This document shows, piece after piece, positions 10,796 through 21,244 of a DNA stretch of 64,000 nucleotides. Origin of the DNA: Flaccisagitta enflata (taxonomy: Eukaryota > Chaetognatha > Sagittoidea > Aphragmophora); NCBI GenBank assembly GCA_965153355.1, contig OZ231126.1:111166001-111230000 (forward strand), read 5' to 3'. The notes beneath the pieces are model-generated. The model worked only from the letters and a program-made list of their open reading frames with translations, was not told the origin of the DNA and made no database searches. A program made the translations under genes and the position numbers. The first letter of the stretch is position 1. The number at the start of each line of letters is the position of its first letter.

Positions 10796-12286
10796 CTATG
10801 AGGCCGTCAATAAGCCTGAATAAAAAGTGTCTTTTTTCGGTTCTTCATGTCCTAAGATGTATTTTTTTAAAATGCTCAAGAGGAACATTGTATCACTGAG
10901 ACAGTAAACTTTAAACATTTCCAGCCATGTAAGCGAGCGTCCTTTTTCCTTTCTCTCATATTCTTGTAAATTTTGCCAAAAATGATGACATTTGTTGTAA
11001 GAAAAATCATCCACCTGATGGCCAAATCTGTCCGTAAGCCACTCAGACTGTTCAATGAATTCTGTTGATTTCAGAAATTTGTCTCCTACTTCTCCACTCT
11101 CTAAACTCAGATAAGGCATGGTACCTTTTGTTAACAGATCAGAGCCCGTTAAATAATCCAGATATTTATTATTCCTCAAATATTCAAAATAGAGAGGGAA
11201 GCACTCTGCAAAAGTCTTGGTGCCTTTCAAAACTCCTTCGGCTGAAACCTCAATGAGATGGCTGAGGCTCGAAGGGACAATGGCATATGAGTCCCTAAGT
11301 ATATACCTGGAGAAGCTATGTTTACATGAGTGATGACTCTTGGTAGTTGGAAGACAATCAAAGCAACAAAATTTGAAACTAAAAGTTAAGTAACGTTCAC
11401 TCGATGCTTTACAGAGCAGTTTAACTCCGCGAAATCTCGCGTCGCCGCAGGATATGGCTTGAGCGATACTTTTTAAGCAAAATGCAAAATCAAAATGGCT
11501 TCCCGCGTGAAGATAGATGTAAAAATCATGCCGATTAAGCCTATAATAATTCACATTGCAATTGTTACATAAGATTTTTCTAAGTCCGCCACCTCTGCCA
11601 GGCAGAAGACTTGAACTGCCAACTCTGCAGTGATCAAGAACTTTTTCAGATTCCTGTAGTTGTTTTTTACATAAATCATTCATACAATGATTTGTTTGTC
11701 TGACTATCTGTCTTTCGTCGTCGTTCAGTCTGATAGTGCTGTAGAATTCACAAATATGATCCAAGTGATGTTTGGCTGTCTGTGATTGTTTTACCAAAGC
11801 AACTATACAATTGTATGTTGAGAATTCCCCGTCCATTATTACTGGTTCAAAAAAATGAGATTTGAAACCCCGTATCTCAGGTGTGTCGTAACATGAAAAT
11901 TCCATGGTTGAAGTTAAACAGGCTGAAGCTATGACAGCACGGCATTCTTCATTGAGAACCTCGTTATTGTTTAGTCTCTCCTCAATATTGTCAGTTTTGG
12001 CAAAATTTGCTTCCAAGTCGCAAACCGCGATGTAAATAGGAGCCACTAAGCCTTTTTTCTCATTTGTCAATAGTTCAGGTTCAATTGGTTTTGACTTATC
12101 TTTATAATTTGGAGTTGGCATTGAGATTTTTTGAAAATCAGGATTCCTTTTCGCACAGTCATTTTTAAGATGATCGAGAAAAACACTTTTTTTGCGATAG
12201 TGAAATGAGCATAATCGACAATAAAAATGAGCGTGTTTCCGTCCGTCATGAATTCGATCTATGAGTGCTGACAAGTCACATATCAA
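10796..12286 (-). CDS. PolB zinc finger and 3'-5' exonuclease domain
   Basis: A 496-residue frame. Residues 23-44 form a C2HC finger (C23, C26, H39, C44). Exonuclease motif I is DLE at residues 90-92. A HAGSHFDFAF segment near residue 267 fits motif II. An LRDSYAIVPSSLSHL segment follows, and motif III is YCLSDTMFLL near residue 461. These give the DxE, D and YxxxD acidic residues of a proofreading exonuclease, with spacing typical of Polinton PolB. The frame stops just after motif III; the palm continues about 4.3 kb further along the strand at 6512 after a block of repeats. The catalytic acidic residues are present, so this part could have decayed only recently or be under constraint. Confidence 0.75.
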   Translation of the reverse strand: MICDLSALIDRIHDGRKHAHFYCRLCSFHYRKKSVFLDHLKNDCAKRNPDFQKISMPTPNYKDKSKPIEPELLTNEKKGLVAPIYIAVCDLEANFAKTDNIEERLNNNEVLNEECRAVIASACLTSTMEFSCYDTPEIRGFKSHFFEPVIMDGEFSTYNCIVALVKQSQTAKHHLDHICEFYSTIRLNDDERQIVRQTNHCMNDLCKKQLQESEKVLDHCRVGSSSLLPGRGGGLRKILCNNCNVNYYRLNRHDFYIYLHAGSHFDFAFCLKSIAQAISCGDARFRGVKLLCKASSERYLTFSFKFCCFDCLPTTKSHHSCKHSFSRYILRDSYAIVPSSLSHLIEVSAEGVLKGTKTFAECFPLYFEYLRNNKYLDYLTGSDLLTKGTMPYLSLESGEVGDKFLKSTEFIEQSEWLTDRFGHQVDDFSYNKCHHFWQNLQEYERKEKGRSLTWLEMFKVYCLSDTMFLLSILKKYILGHEEPKKDTFYSGLLTAS

Positions 12287-13062
12287 TGCTGCATGCCCGT
12301 TCTGGATTGCATCAGATTAACCGGCTTTTCATTGTAGATAAGGATGTCAATTGAGAAATGTTCAAAATCAATGATTTTATCTTCCTCTTTCACACCCACA
12401 AAGTTTGTTTTCCCTACATCAGCATATACAGTTATTACATCTTTTCCACTACACCAGATGACATTAAAATAGTAATTTTCTAGTTCGAGACTTGCTTTCA
12501 ATTTTTGAAAATTCTGCTTGCCTGATTTGAGTGGAAATAAGTGACCACACTTTGCATACAACTCCTCGTAAACCCCACCACATAGTGATTGCAATTGAGT
12601 GTCGTTTAAAATGCTTGGCAATAAACTTGGCCACTGAGATTTAGGAAAACCTCTATATCTGTTTTGCATGGCAAGGTGGAGTGCTACACTCATCAATAAG
12701 CACTCATTTTCTAAATTATAAAGTTGAATCACATATTTTGGTTTTATGGCATTAGGCAACTTTTGATATTTTCCAGCTGTCATTCCAACCAACTTGACAC
12801 ACTCCAGTCTATATTGAACTAGATTGATGACGACAAAATTTGAACCAGAATCTAAATATGAGATGATAGTCTGTTCCGTATGATGGAAAAAGAAATCTAA
12901 AATATCATCTATATCTTGAGGATGTGTAAGTTGGACAAGTCCGGTGAATATGAACTCTATTCTTTGCAGATCATATTGTCCCTCATTCGTTTCAATCGCT
13001 TTTCCGAAGAGGACCGAAGTATTCAGTCCCACTTTCAAGTTTTTGTCTTTTTCTAAGCGTCT
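12283..13062 (-). CDS. PolB N-terminal domain (NLENECLL segment)
   Basis: About 255 residues. A DSGSNFVVINL segment is followed some 30 residues later by KLPNAIKPKYVIQLYNLENECLL-type sequence, which matches the conserved layout before the exonuclease domain in Polinton and adintovirus polymerases, where 'SGS/W', 'LP..I..K..I.N..N.D..C' appear in that order. The end contains DFEHFSIDILIYNE, corresponding to the stretch leading to the second zinc finger. The frame closes at 12283 while the continuation reads in another frame from about 12310, so one indel lies between the two. Similarity judged by eye only. Confidence 0.65.
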   Translation of the reverse strand, partial: RRLEKDKNLKVGLNTSVLFGKAIETNEGQYDLQRIEFIFTGLVQLTHPQDIDDILDFFFHHTEQTIISYLDSGSNFVVINLVQYRLECVKLVGMTAGKYQKLPNAIKPKYVIQLYNLENECLLMSVALHLAMQNRYRGFPKSQWPSLLPSILNDTQLQSLCGGVYEELYAKCGHLFPLKSGKQNFQKLKASLELENYYFNVIWCSGKDVITVYADVGKTNFVGVKEEDKIIDFEHFSIDILIYNEKPVNLMQSRTGMQH

Positions 13063-13064
13063 TT

Positions 13065-13757
13065 CTATTTCTGATCGTAATAAAGGTCGTAATCATGCAA
13101 AATTTTGAGTAAAATCATTTTGAATGATTCTATTTTTGTAATATGTGTAAAAGAGACGTCGATGGTAAAAGTCTTTGCGCCAAATACAAAATGTAGCATT
13201 TTGGGTTTCATTCTGAGTCTTATTCTCATTCTGTCTGTCCGTCTCTGCATCTGACTCTGCATCTGACTCTGCATCTGAATGTTCAGCGCCTCCTTGTTTT
13301 GATTTAGCGCTGAATATGCAAGACCGAAAGTGGGCATTTTTCTCAAAATCGTTACACAAATACTTGTGACATATAGGACAGTTGTTTTTTTTCCTTAAAT
13401 GAATTCTTACTTTTTTCCGTTCATTCTTTGATCTCGCTTTTCCAATTTTGTCTGTAGCCTCAAAGAAGGGCGTGTGACGCTTGTAATCAAAATATCCTTG
13501 CCCAACACCAGGATTTATTTTCTTGCCTTTAGATTTGCCCTTTCCTTTGTTCAAGCCTTTACCATTTTTACTTTTAGCTCGTCTTTGAGTAAACTTGGCT
13601 TGTGCACCATTGGATGTCTGTGCGTTGTTGGATGTCTGTGCACCGCTGGTTGTCTGTGCGCCGCTGGCTGTCCGTGCGTCGTAATCTGATCTATCGTTGT
13701 AAAATGACCAATGGGGCTGTGCATCGTCCTCCACTAGATGAGTCGTGTCCGTTTTAG
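13065..13757 (-). CDS. PolB exon: N-terminal basic region and zinc finger
   Basis: The open frame enters at 13757 after an acceptor-like pyrimidine stretch ending in CAG, so I treat this as an internal exon and not a start; no ATG lies at the head. It encodes alternating Ala/Thr/Ser-Gln repeats, a Lys/Gly-rich stretch, then a C2HC finger of form CPICHKYLC...H...C, and a short SDAESDAESDAE repeat. Near 13.2 kb the polymerase-like reading passes to another frame (a peptide containing FTIDVSFTHITKI), and near 13.08 kb it passes back, so at least two indels are present. The zinc finger preceding the Polinton-type N-domain fits the family. I cannot say what lies upstream; the minus-strand frames at 17.5-19.5 kb are candidates. 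Confidence 0.5.
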
Positions 13758-13879
13758 CTGAATGAACAAATGGGAAATGACTGAATTATAATCAAGCTTT
13801 CTCTCTTTCTCTCTTTCCCTTGCAGATCGATAAGATTATAATAACAGCAAAGACAACAACAACAACAGTAACAAAATTC

Positions 13880-16208
13880 ATGTGCGTCGGTCTGTCGTTG
13901 TCCGCGATGTCTCCCCCGCGTCGTCATGGTCGTCACGGTCGTCGTTCGCCGCCGTCATCACCGGCGCCCTCACCGCCACCTTCACCTCCTCCTTCACATC
14001 TCGTTCGTGACGCGAATCTTCTCTTCACTATATTTTACGTCATGATCACCGCCGGCGTCATGTTGGCGTCGATGCCAATCGCACCTGAGGCTGCGCCACG
14101 CCCACAGCCGCGCCAGTGGACTATGGAGGAATGTGTGAATTTCCGCGTCATCGAAATGGACGAACCCTATTCTGACGCCTCCGCAAAGTAAGAAACTTGT
14201 TTTTGTTTGTTTGTCAATTGACTGATTTTGTTCTTGTTTTTGATCTTGTTTTTATTTTTGTTCTGTTTTGTCAAAACAGATACCGCGCTTACTAGTGGTT
14301 AGGATTTGGGAATGTTTGAAGCTTATTTGTTTGTTGTTTGTCTGTTGATTGTCTGTTGATTGTCAATTGACTGTTTTTGTTACTTTATTGTTACCATGTA
14401 AGACTAGTGGTTAGGATTCAAAGTGTGTGTACAAGTGTATTTGTTTCTAGTCCGTCGTTCGTACATGCTTGTCCGTTTCTAGTTCGCTGATTGTATATTG
14501 CTTGTCTGTTTCTAGATTGTTAGTGTCCGTCATCTTTGTCTGTTGCAATATACAATGCTTGTCCGTTTCTAGTCCGTAGCATGTAGTCACTTGTCTGTTT
14601 CTTGTCCGTTACTTGTTCTTATGTTTTCTCTCATTCTCTATCTCATCCACAGCTGCCGTCGATTTATTGATTCAAAGAAGCCTCGTGTCGTTGAAGATCC
14701 ATACAGTCGTCGTTCATCAACTAGAACCAACTTCAACGACGATGATTCAACGATGCCGATTACACCACCTCCAATTGGCGTTGATCTGATCGACTACAAC
14801 GAGCGTCATCCTCGTTGTCATCCAATTGAGAACAACATCGATTCCGGGTATGTGTATGTTTGTGTCTGTCTGTCTGTCTGTTTAAACAGTTACCATGTGA
14901 GACTAGTGGTCAGGATTCGGGTTTCTAAATGTCTATGATGTGTAAATATGAGTCATGTTTATAATGCAAGTGTATGAATGTATGTTTGTGTCTGTATGGA
15001 AATGTATGAATTAAATGTGGAGTATGGAAAGTGTTTTAATGCGGGTTTATGAAATGCAAATGTTTTATGGAACATACTTTTTGTATTTCATTCACAGATT
15101 ATCGGTTGGCGATTCTATCGGCGTCGCTATCGGCGTCATCCTCATCGTCGGCATCAGTTGTCTTGGAGCGTATCTCAAACTCCATTGGAATGATGAGGAC
15201 CTTGGGGAGTTGATCCCCCTTCTTGCCGCCATCCTTCGATTTGCACATTGGTTAGCGAATCGCCGACGCGCCGACCGTCCTCGCCGTCGTCCTCCGACTC
15301 CTCCTCTTCACATCCGCACTCCTCAACGCCGCGCACCTCTGCCTCCATCCTCTCGTCCTCTGCCCTCTCGTCCTTGCGCTCCTCTTCCACCATCCGCCGC
15401 ATCTCCTCCGTCTTCCTTCGCGCCTCTTCCACCTTCCTCCGCCTCCATCTTCCTCACTGCCAACAACACCACCACCAACAACACCACTAACTCTTCCTAT
15501 CTCACCACCAACATCAACAACTCCACTCAGAACTCTTTCATCACCGCCAACAACTCCACTCAAGACTCACACACCTCTTTCAACACTCCAGTCTCCTCTC
15601 AATCGCCGACATACCTGTCTCCTCTCTCTCACGCCTCCACCACTCAACCTTCATCCTCTCAACTTCAACATCTCACCAACGCTCTCACTTCCGCCTTCAC
15701 CACTGCCATCTCAAACGCGCTCTCTTCCTCCACTCATCACCTCGACCTTCCTTCATCCACTCCCAACATCGACGCCAATCCACCACCGTCTGCTCCACTC
15801 TTCTCTTCTATCCGACCTCCTCGTCACGACTCTCCAGCTCCACCATCACCTCCACCCTCATCTCCTCCCGACCGCCGCAACCGCGCGCTCGGCCTCGCCT
15901 TCCCCGTCAACGACGAGACCCTGCATCGCCGTCTCCAGGGACTTTTGGCGATGCAGGAGGCCCACGACCGCGCGGCGAGACCGGCGGCAGTGCGTCGCAT
16001 CCATTTTGAGGACGAACATCAGGCGAACGGTCAGGCGAACGGTCAGGCGGACAGTCAAGCGGACAGTCAGACGGAAGATCTCGCTCGGCCTTTGGACTTC
16101 GAACAGAATGAAACGGTCGGTGCAGACGGCATGGACAGACTTCCGGCTCAGACGCAAAAAATGGGTGAAAATGCAAACGAGTCCGGATATACGTCAAACG
16201 TACAGTAA
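13880..16208 (+). CDS. Three-exon membrane protein, Pro/Ser/Thr-rich tail
   Basis: Exons 13880-14187, 14653-14847 and 15098-16208 join in phase (split Asn and Gly codons) with GTAAGA/CAG and GTATGT/CAG borders, giving about 537 residues. Exon 1 has Arg/Pro-rich residues and then a hydrophobic segment (LLFTIFYVMITAGVMLASM) that could be a signal anchor. Exon 3 opens with a transmembrane segment (SIGVAIGVILIVGISCLGAY) followed by a long Pro/Ser/Thr/Asn-rich region and a short QANGQANGQADSQADSQ repeat. Family not recognised. The layout (short ectodomain, membrane span, long disordered tail) resembles the proteins at 31.6-35.3 kb. A second ATG at 13907 could be the start. Coding strand is opposite to the polymerase. 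Confidence 0.6.
14289..14310 (+). repeat. tRNA-Glu 5'-half-like fragment
   Basis: TTACTAGTGGTTAGGATTTG matches the D-arm/A-box of eukaryotic tRNA-Glu (CTAGTGGTTAGGATTCG). The remainder of a tRNA is absent. Four further copies lie at 14403, 14892, 17084 and 17154, all on this strand. Confidence 0.7.
14403..14420 (+). repeat. tRNA-Glu 5'-half-like fragment
   Basis: ACTAGTGGTTAGGATTCA preceded by TTACCATGTAAG, which also resembles the tRNA acceptor side. Same intron as the first copy. Confidence 0.7.
14892..14922 (+). repeat. tRNA-Glu 5'-half-like fragment
   Basis: ACTAGTGGTCAGGATTCGGG preceded by ACCATGTGAG, in the second intron of the membrane-protein gene. Confidence 0.7.
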
Positions 16209-16679
16209 CAATCCTTCGGTCAACGGACATTCAGTCGATCCATCAGTCAAACAGACATTCGGTCGATCCTACGAACTAAAAATCATCTTTCTTAAATTAA
16301 AAAAAAAGTGAAGAAAAGACAACTTCAGACAGACAGACAAAACAGACAGACAAACAAACAAAAACAAACAAATTCGGCCAAAAGAAACGGTCATTCGATT
16401 GGGGAGACAGACAGACAGAACAGACAATTGTCATTCACACACAGTCCAATTGACTCTCATTTGCCTATTTGATCTCGTTCACTCTCGCATTTACTCTTGT
16501 CGTTTACTCTCGCGTTTACTCTCGCATTCATTCTTGTCATATGCTCACACGTTTTTACTGTTTTGATACTCATTCGTTCTACACAATTGCTCACACATTC
16601 TCGCTTTTACATTTGCTCACCCGATTATGCTAAAAACATTCGTGCCTTGTAACATTCACTCACACATTTATTCTTTCAC

Positions 16680-16894
16680 AGACAGAAACAGACAAAAAGA
16701 GAGAGAAAGAAAAAGAGAGAAAGAGACAGACAGACAGACAGACACTGACAGACACAGACAGACACTGACAGACACAGACAGACACAAACAGACACAGACA
16801 GACACAAACAGACAAACACTGACAAACACAGACAGACACAGACACAGACAGACACAAACACAGACAAACACAAACACAGACAGACACACAGACA

Positions 16895-16929
<35 letters not shown>

Positions 16930-16945
16930 TTGCACACACACACTT

Positions 16946-17006
<61 letters not shown>

Positions 17007-17060
17007 CACACACACACACTTGCATGCACACACACACTCCCACACACACACACATACAAA
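16680..17060. repeat. (CAGA)n / (CA)n compound microsatellite
   Basis: GA, CAGACA and CACA units in succession. Long open frames in several phases are artefacts of the repeat. Confidence 0.9.
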
Positions 17061-17083
17061 TAGACACAGACAGATAACGCGCT

Positions 17084-17104
17084 TACTAGTGGTTAGGATT
17101 CGGG
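17084..17104 (+). repeat. tRNA-Glu 5'-half-like fragment
   Basis: ACTAGTGGTTAGGATTCGGG at the end of a long CAGA/CA microsatellite. Confidence 0.7.
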
Positions 17105-17153
17105 GATGACACAACAATGACATGACATGACATGACATGACATGATACCATGT

Positions 17154-17175
17154 TTACTAGTGGTTAGGATTCGGG
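17154..17175 (+). repeat. tRNA-Glu 5'-half-like fragment
   Basis: ACTAGTGGTTAGGATTCGGG preceded by ATACCATGTTT, just before a CT microsatellite at 17186-17221. Confidence 0.7.
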
Positions 17176-17180
17176 AAACA

Positions 17181-17224
<44 letters not shown>

Positions 17225-17466
17225 ATTTTGTCAGTCAGTCAGAACAGATTTTGATCAAAGCTAGATTGTTTTCACACTTGTACCTTTTTTAGGTGCCGGT
17301 TCACTCGAGTAACTTGTTTTAAAAGTTCCATTATGCTCTTCCTCCTCTTCCTCATCCCCTTCCTCCTCCTCCTCGCTACTCGTGGCACAAGGCCACATAG
17401 ATAGTAGTTAGTTCATTACATCTGAAAGAAAGTAAGAATAGGAAAGCAATAAGTCTATAAGTTTAC

Positions 17467-18058
17467 TTATCTACCAATCATCTCAGATAACTGTGTACGA
17501 CATGACATTTGTAATAGTTTCAGATATCTTCGACGCAAAAAATAGCGCCAACACTGACAAAAGTACTCGATATCGCGTTGGTAATACAGCAGTGTATCAA
17601 AGTTAGAAATTTCATTTATTGGGATATTTTTTTTTAAAGTCGCGTAATCATAATCCCGTTCTATTCTAACCTTAAATTCAGAGACCAATTGAAGATAGTA
17701 CGTAATGACATATGGACTTTCAAACTGACATTCTTTAAGTGGTGAAAATGTTCTGGGAATAACCATTTGAGTCTCTGAGTGATTTAGCATAGGTTTGTCT
17801 AAACAGCAACATAAAGGATAGATTGGCATCAAATCGGGCGTGCATTGACCTATGCACATTCCAAAAAGTGGAAAATACGCGACATCATCTTTGTTGTTAT
17901 TGATTATGCTATATTCATCATAATTTAATTTAATCAATCGATAGAAATCATATCTTACTAAATAATCAAGATAGTCGAAAGCATCAGACATAAAAGATGT
18001 TGCAGCTTTATGCACAGATAAATCAAAATTATGAGGAAAAGGCCAAATATCGTATGGT
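17467..18058 (-). CDS. Unidentified ORF or exon
   Basis: The frame opens after an ATTAG acceptor-like site at about 18058 and runs about 195 codons to a stop at 17467. It reads GPYDIWPFPHNFDLSVHKAA at the head and has a Cys cluster (YPLCCCLD) and an aromatic-rich C-terminal end (CQCWRYFLRRRYLKLL). No family recognised. It lies on the polymerase strand, upstream of it, and may be a neighbouring gene or an upstream exon; a GGTAGATAAG sequence at the end could act as a donor. Base composition and AT-rich codon use match the polymerase exons. Confidence 0.45.
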
Positions 18059-18103
18059 CCTAATTTTTCATTTATTTTTTTTTTTTTTTTAGATTGCGTC
18101 AGG

Positions 18104-18658
18104 CTAGGTAACTAAATCATAAATCGCATTTATGAAATGTCTGTCATAAATTTCATGCACCATGCCAGGTTCTTCATGATAGTCTAAAAATAAACCAGAA
18201 TTGTAAGACTGCTCTATTTCTTCTTGCGTATCGCTGACATTATCAAGTTCTTCAGTTTGCAATTCAAACTGTTCGAGAATCTCATCATTATGATAGGTGG
18301 TCAGATTATTTCCTATTTTGTATGTACAAATGGACCAGAGTGTAGACTCGTAGTCAGTCAATTTCAAAAAAGTATTTGAATTATCTATTGTGGGGCTCAT
18401 GCCAGACTTAGACGCGCACTTACGTTTACAATTTGGCTTACAAACAGATCTACATATTGGAAAACCTTTGTCTGAGATCGCCAATAAGTAATACCTGATA
18501 AGATCTAGTTTACCTTGATCATCTGTCTGATCATTGATAATACGTTTGACAGGTTTTTTTTGGTAAGTGTGACAGAATGTATATCTTTTGGTGGGTTCAG
18601 CCCACTGATCAAACTCATCAAAGTCAATATAATTATAATTAAGAAATTTACGCCCCAT
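18104..18658 (-). CDS. Unidentified 184-aa ORF
   Basis: Starts at an ATG at 18658 (MGRKFLNYNYIDFDEFDQW). A Cys/Lys cluster (CRSVCKPNCKRKC) in the middle could bind metal or nucleic acid. The C-terminal half is acidic (EEIEQSYNSGLFLDYHEE). No family recognised. Its MGR start resembles that of the next frame upstream (18871-19473), but I see no extended similarity. It may be spliced to the 17467-18058 frame: a GTTACC follows its last codons. Confidence 0.45.
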   Translation of the reverse strand: MGRKFLNYNYIDFDEFDQWAEPTKRYTFCHTYQKKPVKRIINDQTDDQGKLDLIRYYLLAISDKGFPICRSVCKPNCKRKCASKSGMSPTIDNSNTFLKLTDYESTLWSICTYKIGNNLTTYHNDEILEQFELQTEELDNVSDTQEEIEQSYNSGLFLDYHEEPGMVHEIYDRHFINAIYDLVT

Positions 18659-18870
18659 CTTAAAATGATAAAAATAATCACAAAAGATCACAGTCACCAC
18701 AAGCTGTCATTTTGATAATCCTCTTGATCCTCTTGATCATCTACTTCTAAAAATTCATGTATTTCTTGTCTACGTGATTCACGCGATTGTGCGTGAATTC
18801 ATGTCATTTCAGAAAGTAGAAGTTCCTCGTTAATTCTGCTACTTAATGCAGTCTCCCTCCAAGCTTTATT

Positions 18871-19473
18871 TCAACGTCTCGCTCTCTGTTGTTGCATGTG
18901 TATTCTTATACGAACACGTGACCACTGATTTGATCTTGTTGGTATCAACACATCACATGATTTTACTTTATGTTCATCTTGTTCGTTTTCGATGGCCGGG
19001 GTGTAAGTAATATCAATAGTTTGTGTTAAACTATTCATAAATGTAGACTCTGACACCGCATTTCGATACTGCGCTAGTCTTTGACTCTCATGAGTAGTTA
19101 CTGAAATATCTTTAACTTGAATATCTCTGTAGCTTGCAACACCATTTGTCCGCTCCACCCAGTATCGTTTTTGCTCCTCAGAGATTTTGAAAAATTTAGT
19201 AAGTTTCAAAAGATTAAGATGCTGTGTGGATGGGTCCTTTTCCGTGTAGCAATTCTCTTTGCAAGCGGTGCGCAGATGCGACAAAGTCTTAAAACATTGA
19301 ACTGGGATCCCATACGACGAATTAGCATTTTTCCAAAGATTTTCAATGTTCAGTACTTGAGATTGTTTGTTAAAACAACGTAAACAAAATAAACTTTGGT
19401 ATGGTTTTGTAAAATTAGTTTTTTGAGTTTTGAGATCACTATGCTGACGAGTTGGAATGAATATTCGCCCCAT
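18871..19473 (-). CDS. Unidentified 200-aa ORF
   Basis: Starts at an ATG at 19473 (MGRIFIPTRQHSDLK) and ends in TGAAATAAA, so a polyadenylation hexamer overlaps the stop codon, which argues for a true gene end. A CLRCF pair and two more Cys (CKENC) could form a metal site. No family recognised. It is the first frame beside the (GA)n tract into which the LTR element at 19688 inserted. Confidence 0.45.
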   Translation of the reverse strand: MGRIFIPTRQHSDLKTQKTNFTKPYQSLFCLRCFNKQSQVLNIENLWKNANSSYGIPVQCFKTLSHLRTACKENCYTEKDPSTQHLNLLKLTKFFKISEEQKRYWVERTNGVASYRDIQVKDISVTTHESQRLAQYRNAVSESTFMNSLTQTIDITYTPAIENEQDEHKVKSCDVLIPTRSNQWSRVRIRIHMQQQRARR

Positions 19474-19510
19474 GTTCCATGCTAAAAAATAACAAAAATA
19501 TTAAAACAAT

Positions 19511-19512
<2 letters not shown>

Positions 19513-19576
<64 letters not shown>
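19513..19576. repeat. (GA)n microsatellite
   Basis: Pure GA run just upstream (in minus-strand sense) of the 19473 start codon. Confidence 0.95.
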
Positions 19577-19579
<3 letters not shown>

Positions 19580-19687
19580 AATTCGCAGTTGCAAATGCAC
19601 AATGTTGCGTCAAGTGCTACTTTTAAGCCTTTCATGACTTTCACGTGAAACAACGCGACCAAGACCCAGTCTCTCTCTCTCTCTCTC

Positions 19688-20266
19688 TGTCAATAACATG
19701 AGCCCCCCAAGAAGCGAGCGATGAAAGAGAATTGACGCGAGACAGACCGACCATCAAAACATGATGGTAGATCAGCCTCATATCCTATTTCTCTTTCATA
19801 GCGACATTCCTTCTTCTTTCCACAAACAAGACCTTCAACAATATTATTTTCTCTGATAACTTGGATATCCCCGATAACTGCGAAAGAGTTCTTAGGTAAT
19901 TATTATTATTATTATTATCACTGATTGATCGTTACTAACGGACGGGATGGGAGAAGTAGGAGGAGGAAGGGGAGAAGGAGGGGGAGAAGGAGGAGGAGGA
20001 GGAGGCGGGACGGCGACGATGGGGATACGGGACAACGACGAGGGGGATACGGGACGAAGAAGAGGAGGAAGAGGAGACGGCGGGGGCAGAGAAAGGGGCT
20101 GGGGCAGTTGGGTTCGGGTTCATTATTATTTGCGTATATCTCATCATCGTTTTATATTCTCTGTTCAGATTACACGTCCTTATATACCCATATATCTGGT
20201 CGAGTCTTTCTTCCTCTCTCGCTCGGGCTCTGTCCAGTTATCCGGACGCGTAACGACCATTTGACA
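19688..20266 (+). repeat. 5' LTR
   Basis: Starts TGTCAATAACATGAGCCCCC and ends CGACCATTTGACA. Matches 30751-31327 except for a few substitutions and a short indel near 20040. The GA-rich middle part encodes nothing. The sequence after it (GTAATCTAAGAACT) is not a TGG-type primer-binding site. Confidence 0.93.
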
Positions 20267-21065
20267 GTAATCTAAGAACTACTTCGCAAGCGTGAGTATC
20301 ATTTTTTTTTTCAGTAGACATCGCGCGATATCCTGCAACTTATCTCCCACCCTCCCACCCAAATTAACATTTCTCATCAAGCACCAGCATTCAGAGACGC
20401 ATACAGTTGGTCACAGTTATTCATCGCCTTCGTTTCCTCTTCATCGTCATCATCGTTATCGAATCGACGTCGTCGTCATCGGCATCGCGAAAGAGAAAAA
20501 ATCAACAAAAGGCATCGGAACGAATTCACTACATCGCGGAAAAAACGTCTACAGTTCGAATCCCGTAATTGCTTCACTCTTCTTATCATATACAGGTCGA
20601 TTGATTGACTGATTCACAGACTAACGGGCTTATTTATCTTCCGAAAATAAGAAAAAAATTGAGTGAAGAGCAGAGTGCAGAAACGAGATCATTAGATCGT
20701 CCCTTCCACGCACGAAAATCGATCGAATAGTGTATGGGATATTCCGTTAATTCCGAGTCATTCTGAGTCATTCCGCCATACCACTTAGATTCAGCGCGAA
20801 CATCCATCGATTTCAAGCCTGAGTGTACACGATATTGTAGTAATCGAAACCGCACGGCTACGCTAATCCTTATTGCCTTTCAGAAACGCGTTCCGTCTAA
20901 CAATTTTTTTTTAGATTGACTCTCTCCGAAAAACACGTTTGGACTGAATTCGCTGACTCATTCTTCACCTAATAACGATTGTTTCTCCCAACAGATCGAG
21001 ATACTAACCCTTTCATTCACAGGAGCAAGTACTAAACACATTGCCTCCCTTTAGCAAAAACGTAC

Positions 21066-21244
21066 CGTCCGGCTGCCGTAGGCGCTAAAAGTACGTAAAA
21101 CAAATTTATCGCTGTACCGTCCGGCTGCCGTAGGCGCTAAAAGTACACGATAACAAATCCACCGCATTGCCGTCCGGCTGCCGTAGGCGCTAAAAGCAAG
21201 AGCGGTGAAGCACACCTTGCGTCCGGCTGCCGTAGGCGCTAAAA
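21066..21244 (+). repeat. Four-copy 25-bp leader motif
   Basis: CGTCCGGCTGCCGTAGGCGC followed by TAAAA occurs four times without change (21066, 21118, 21171, 21220), spaced 49-53 bp, with unlike sequence in the spacers. Each contains a small GCC-GTA-GGC hairpin. Position in the 5' leader suggests a packaging, translation or RNA-binding signal. Confidence 0.9.

Noticed and set aside
16627-17138. Long frames of His-Thr or Val-Cys repeats
   Set aside because: Translations of CA and CAGA microsatellites.
14284-17175. Functional tRNA genes
   Set aside because: Only the 5' half of tRNA-Glu is present at each site; no anticodon arm, T-arm or acceptor 3' strand.
19935-20275. Arg/Gly-rich frames within the LTRs
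   Set aside because: Occur in both LTRs and are produced by the GGA-rich region; frames differ between the two LTRs because of an indel.
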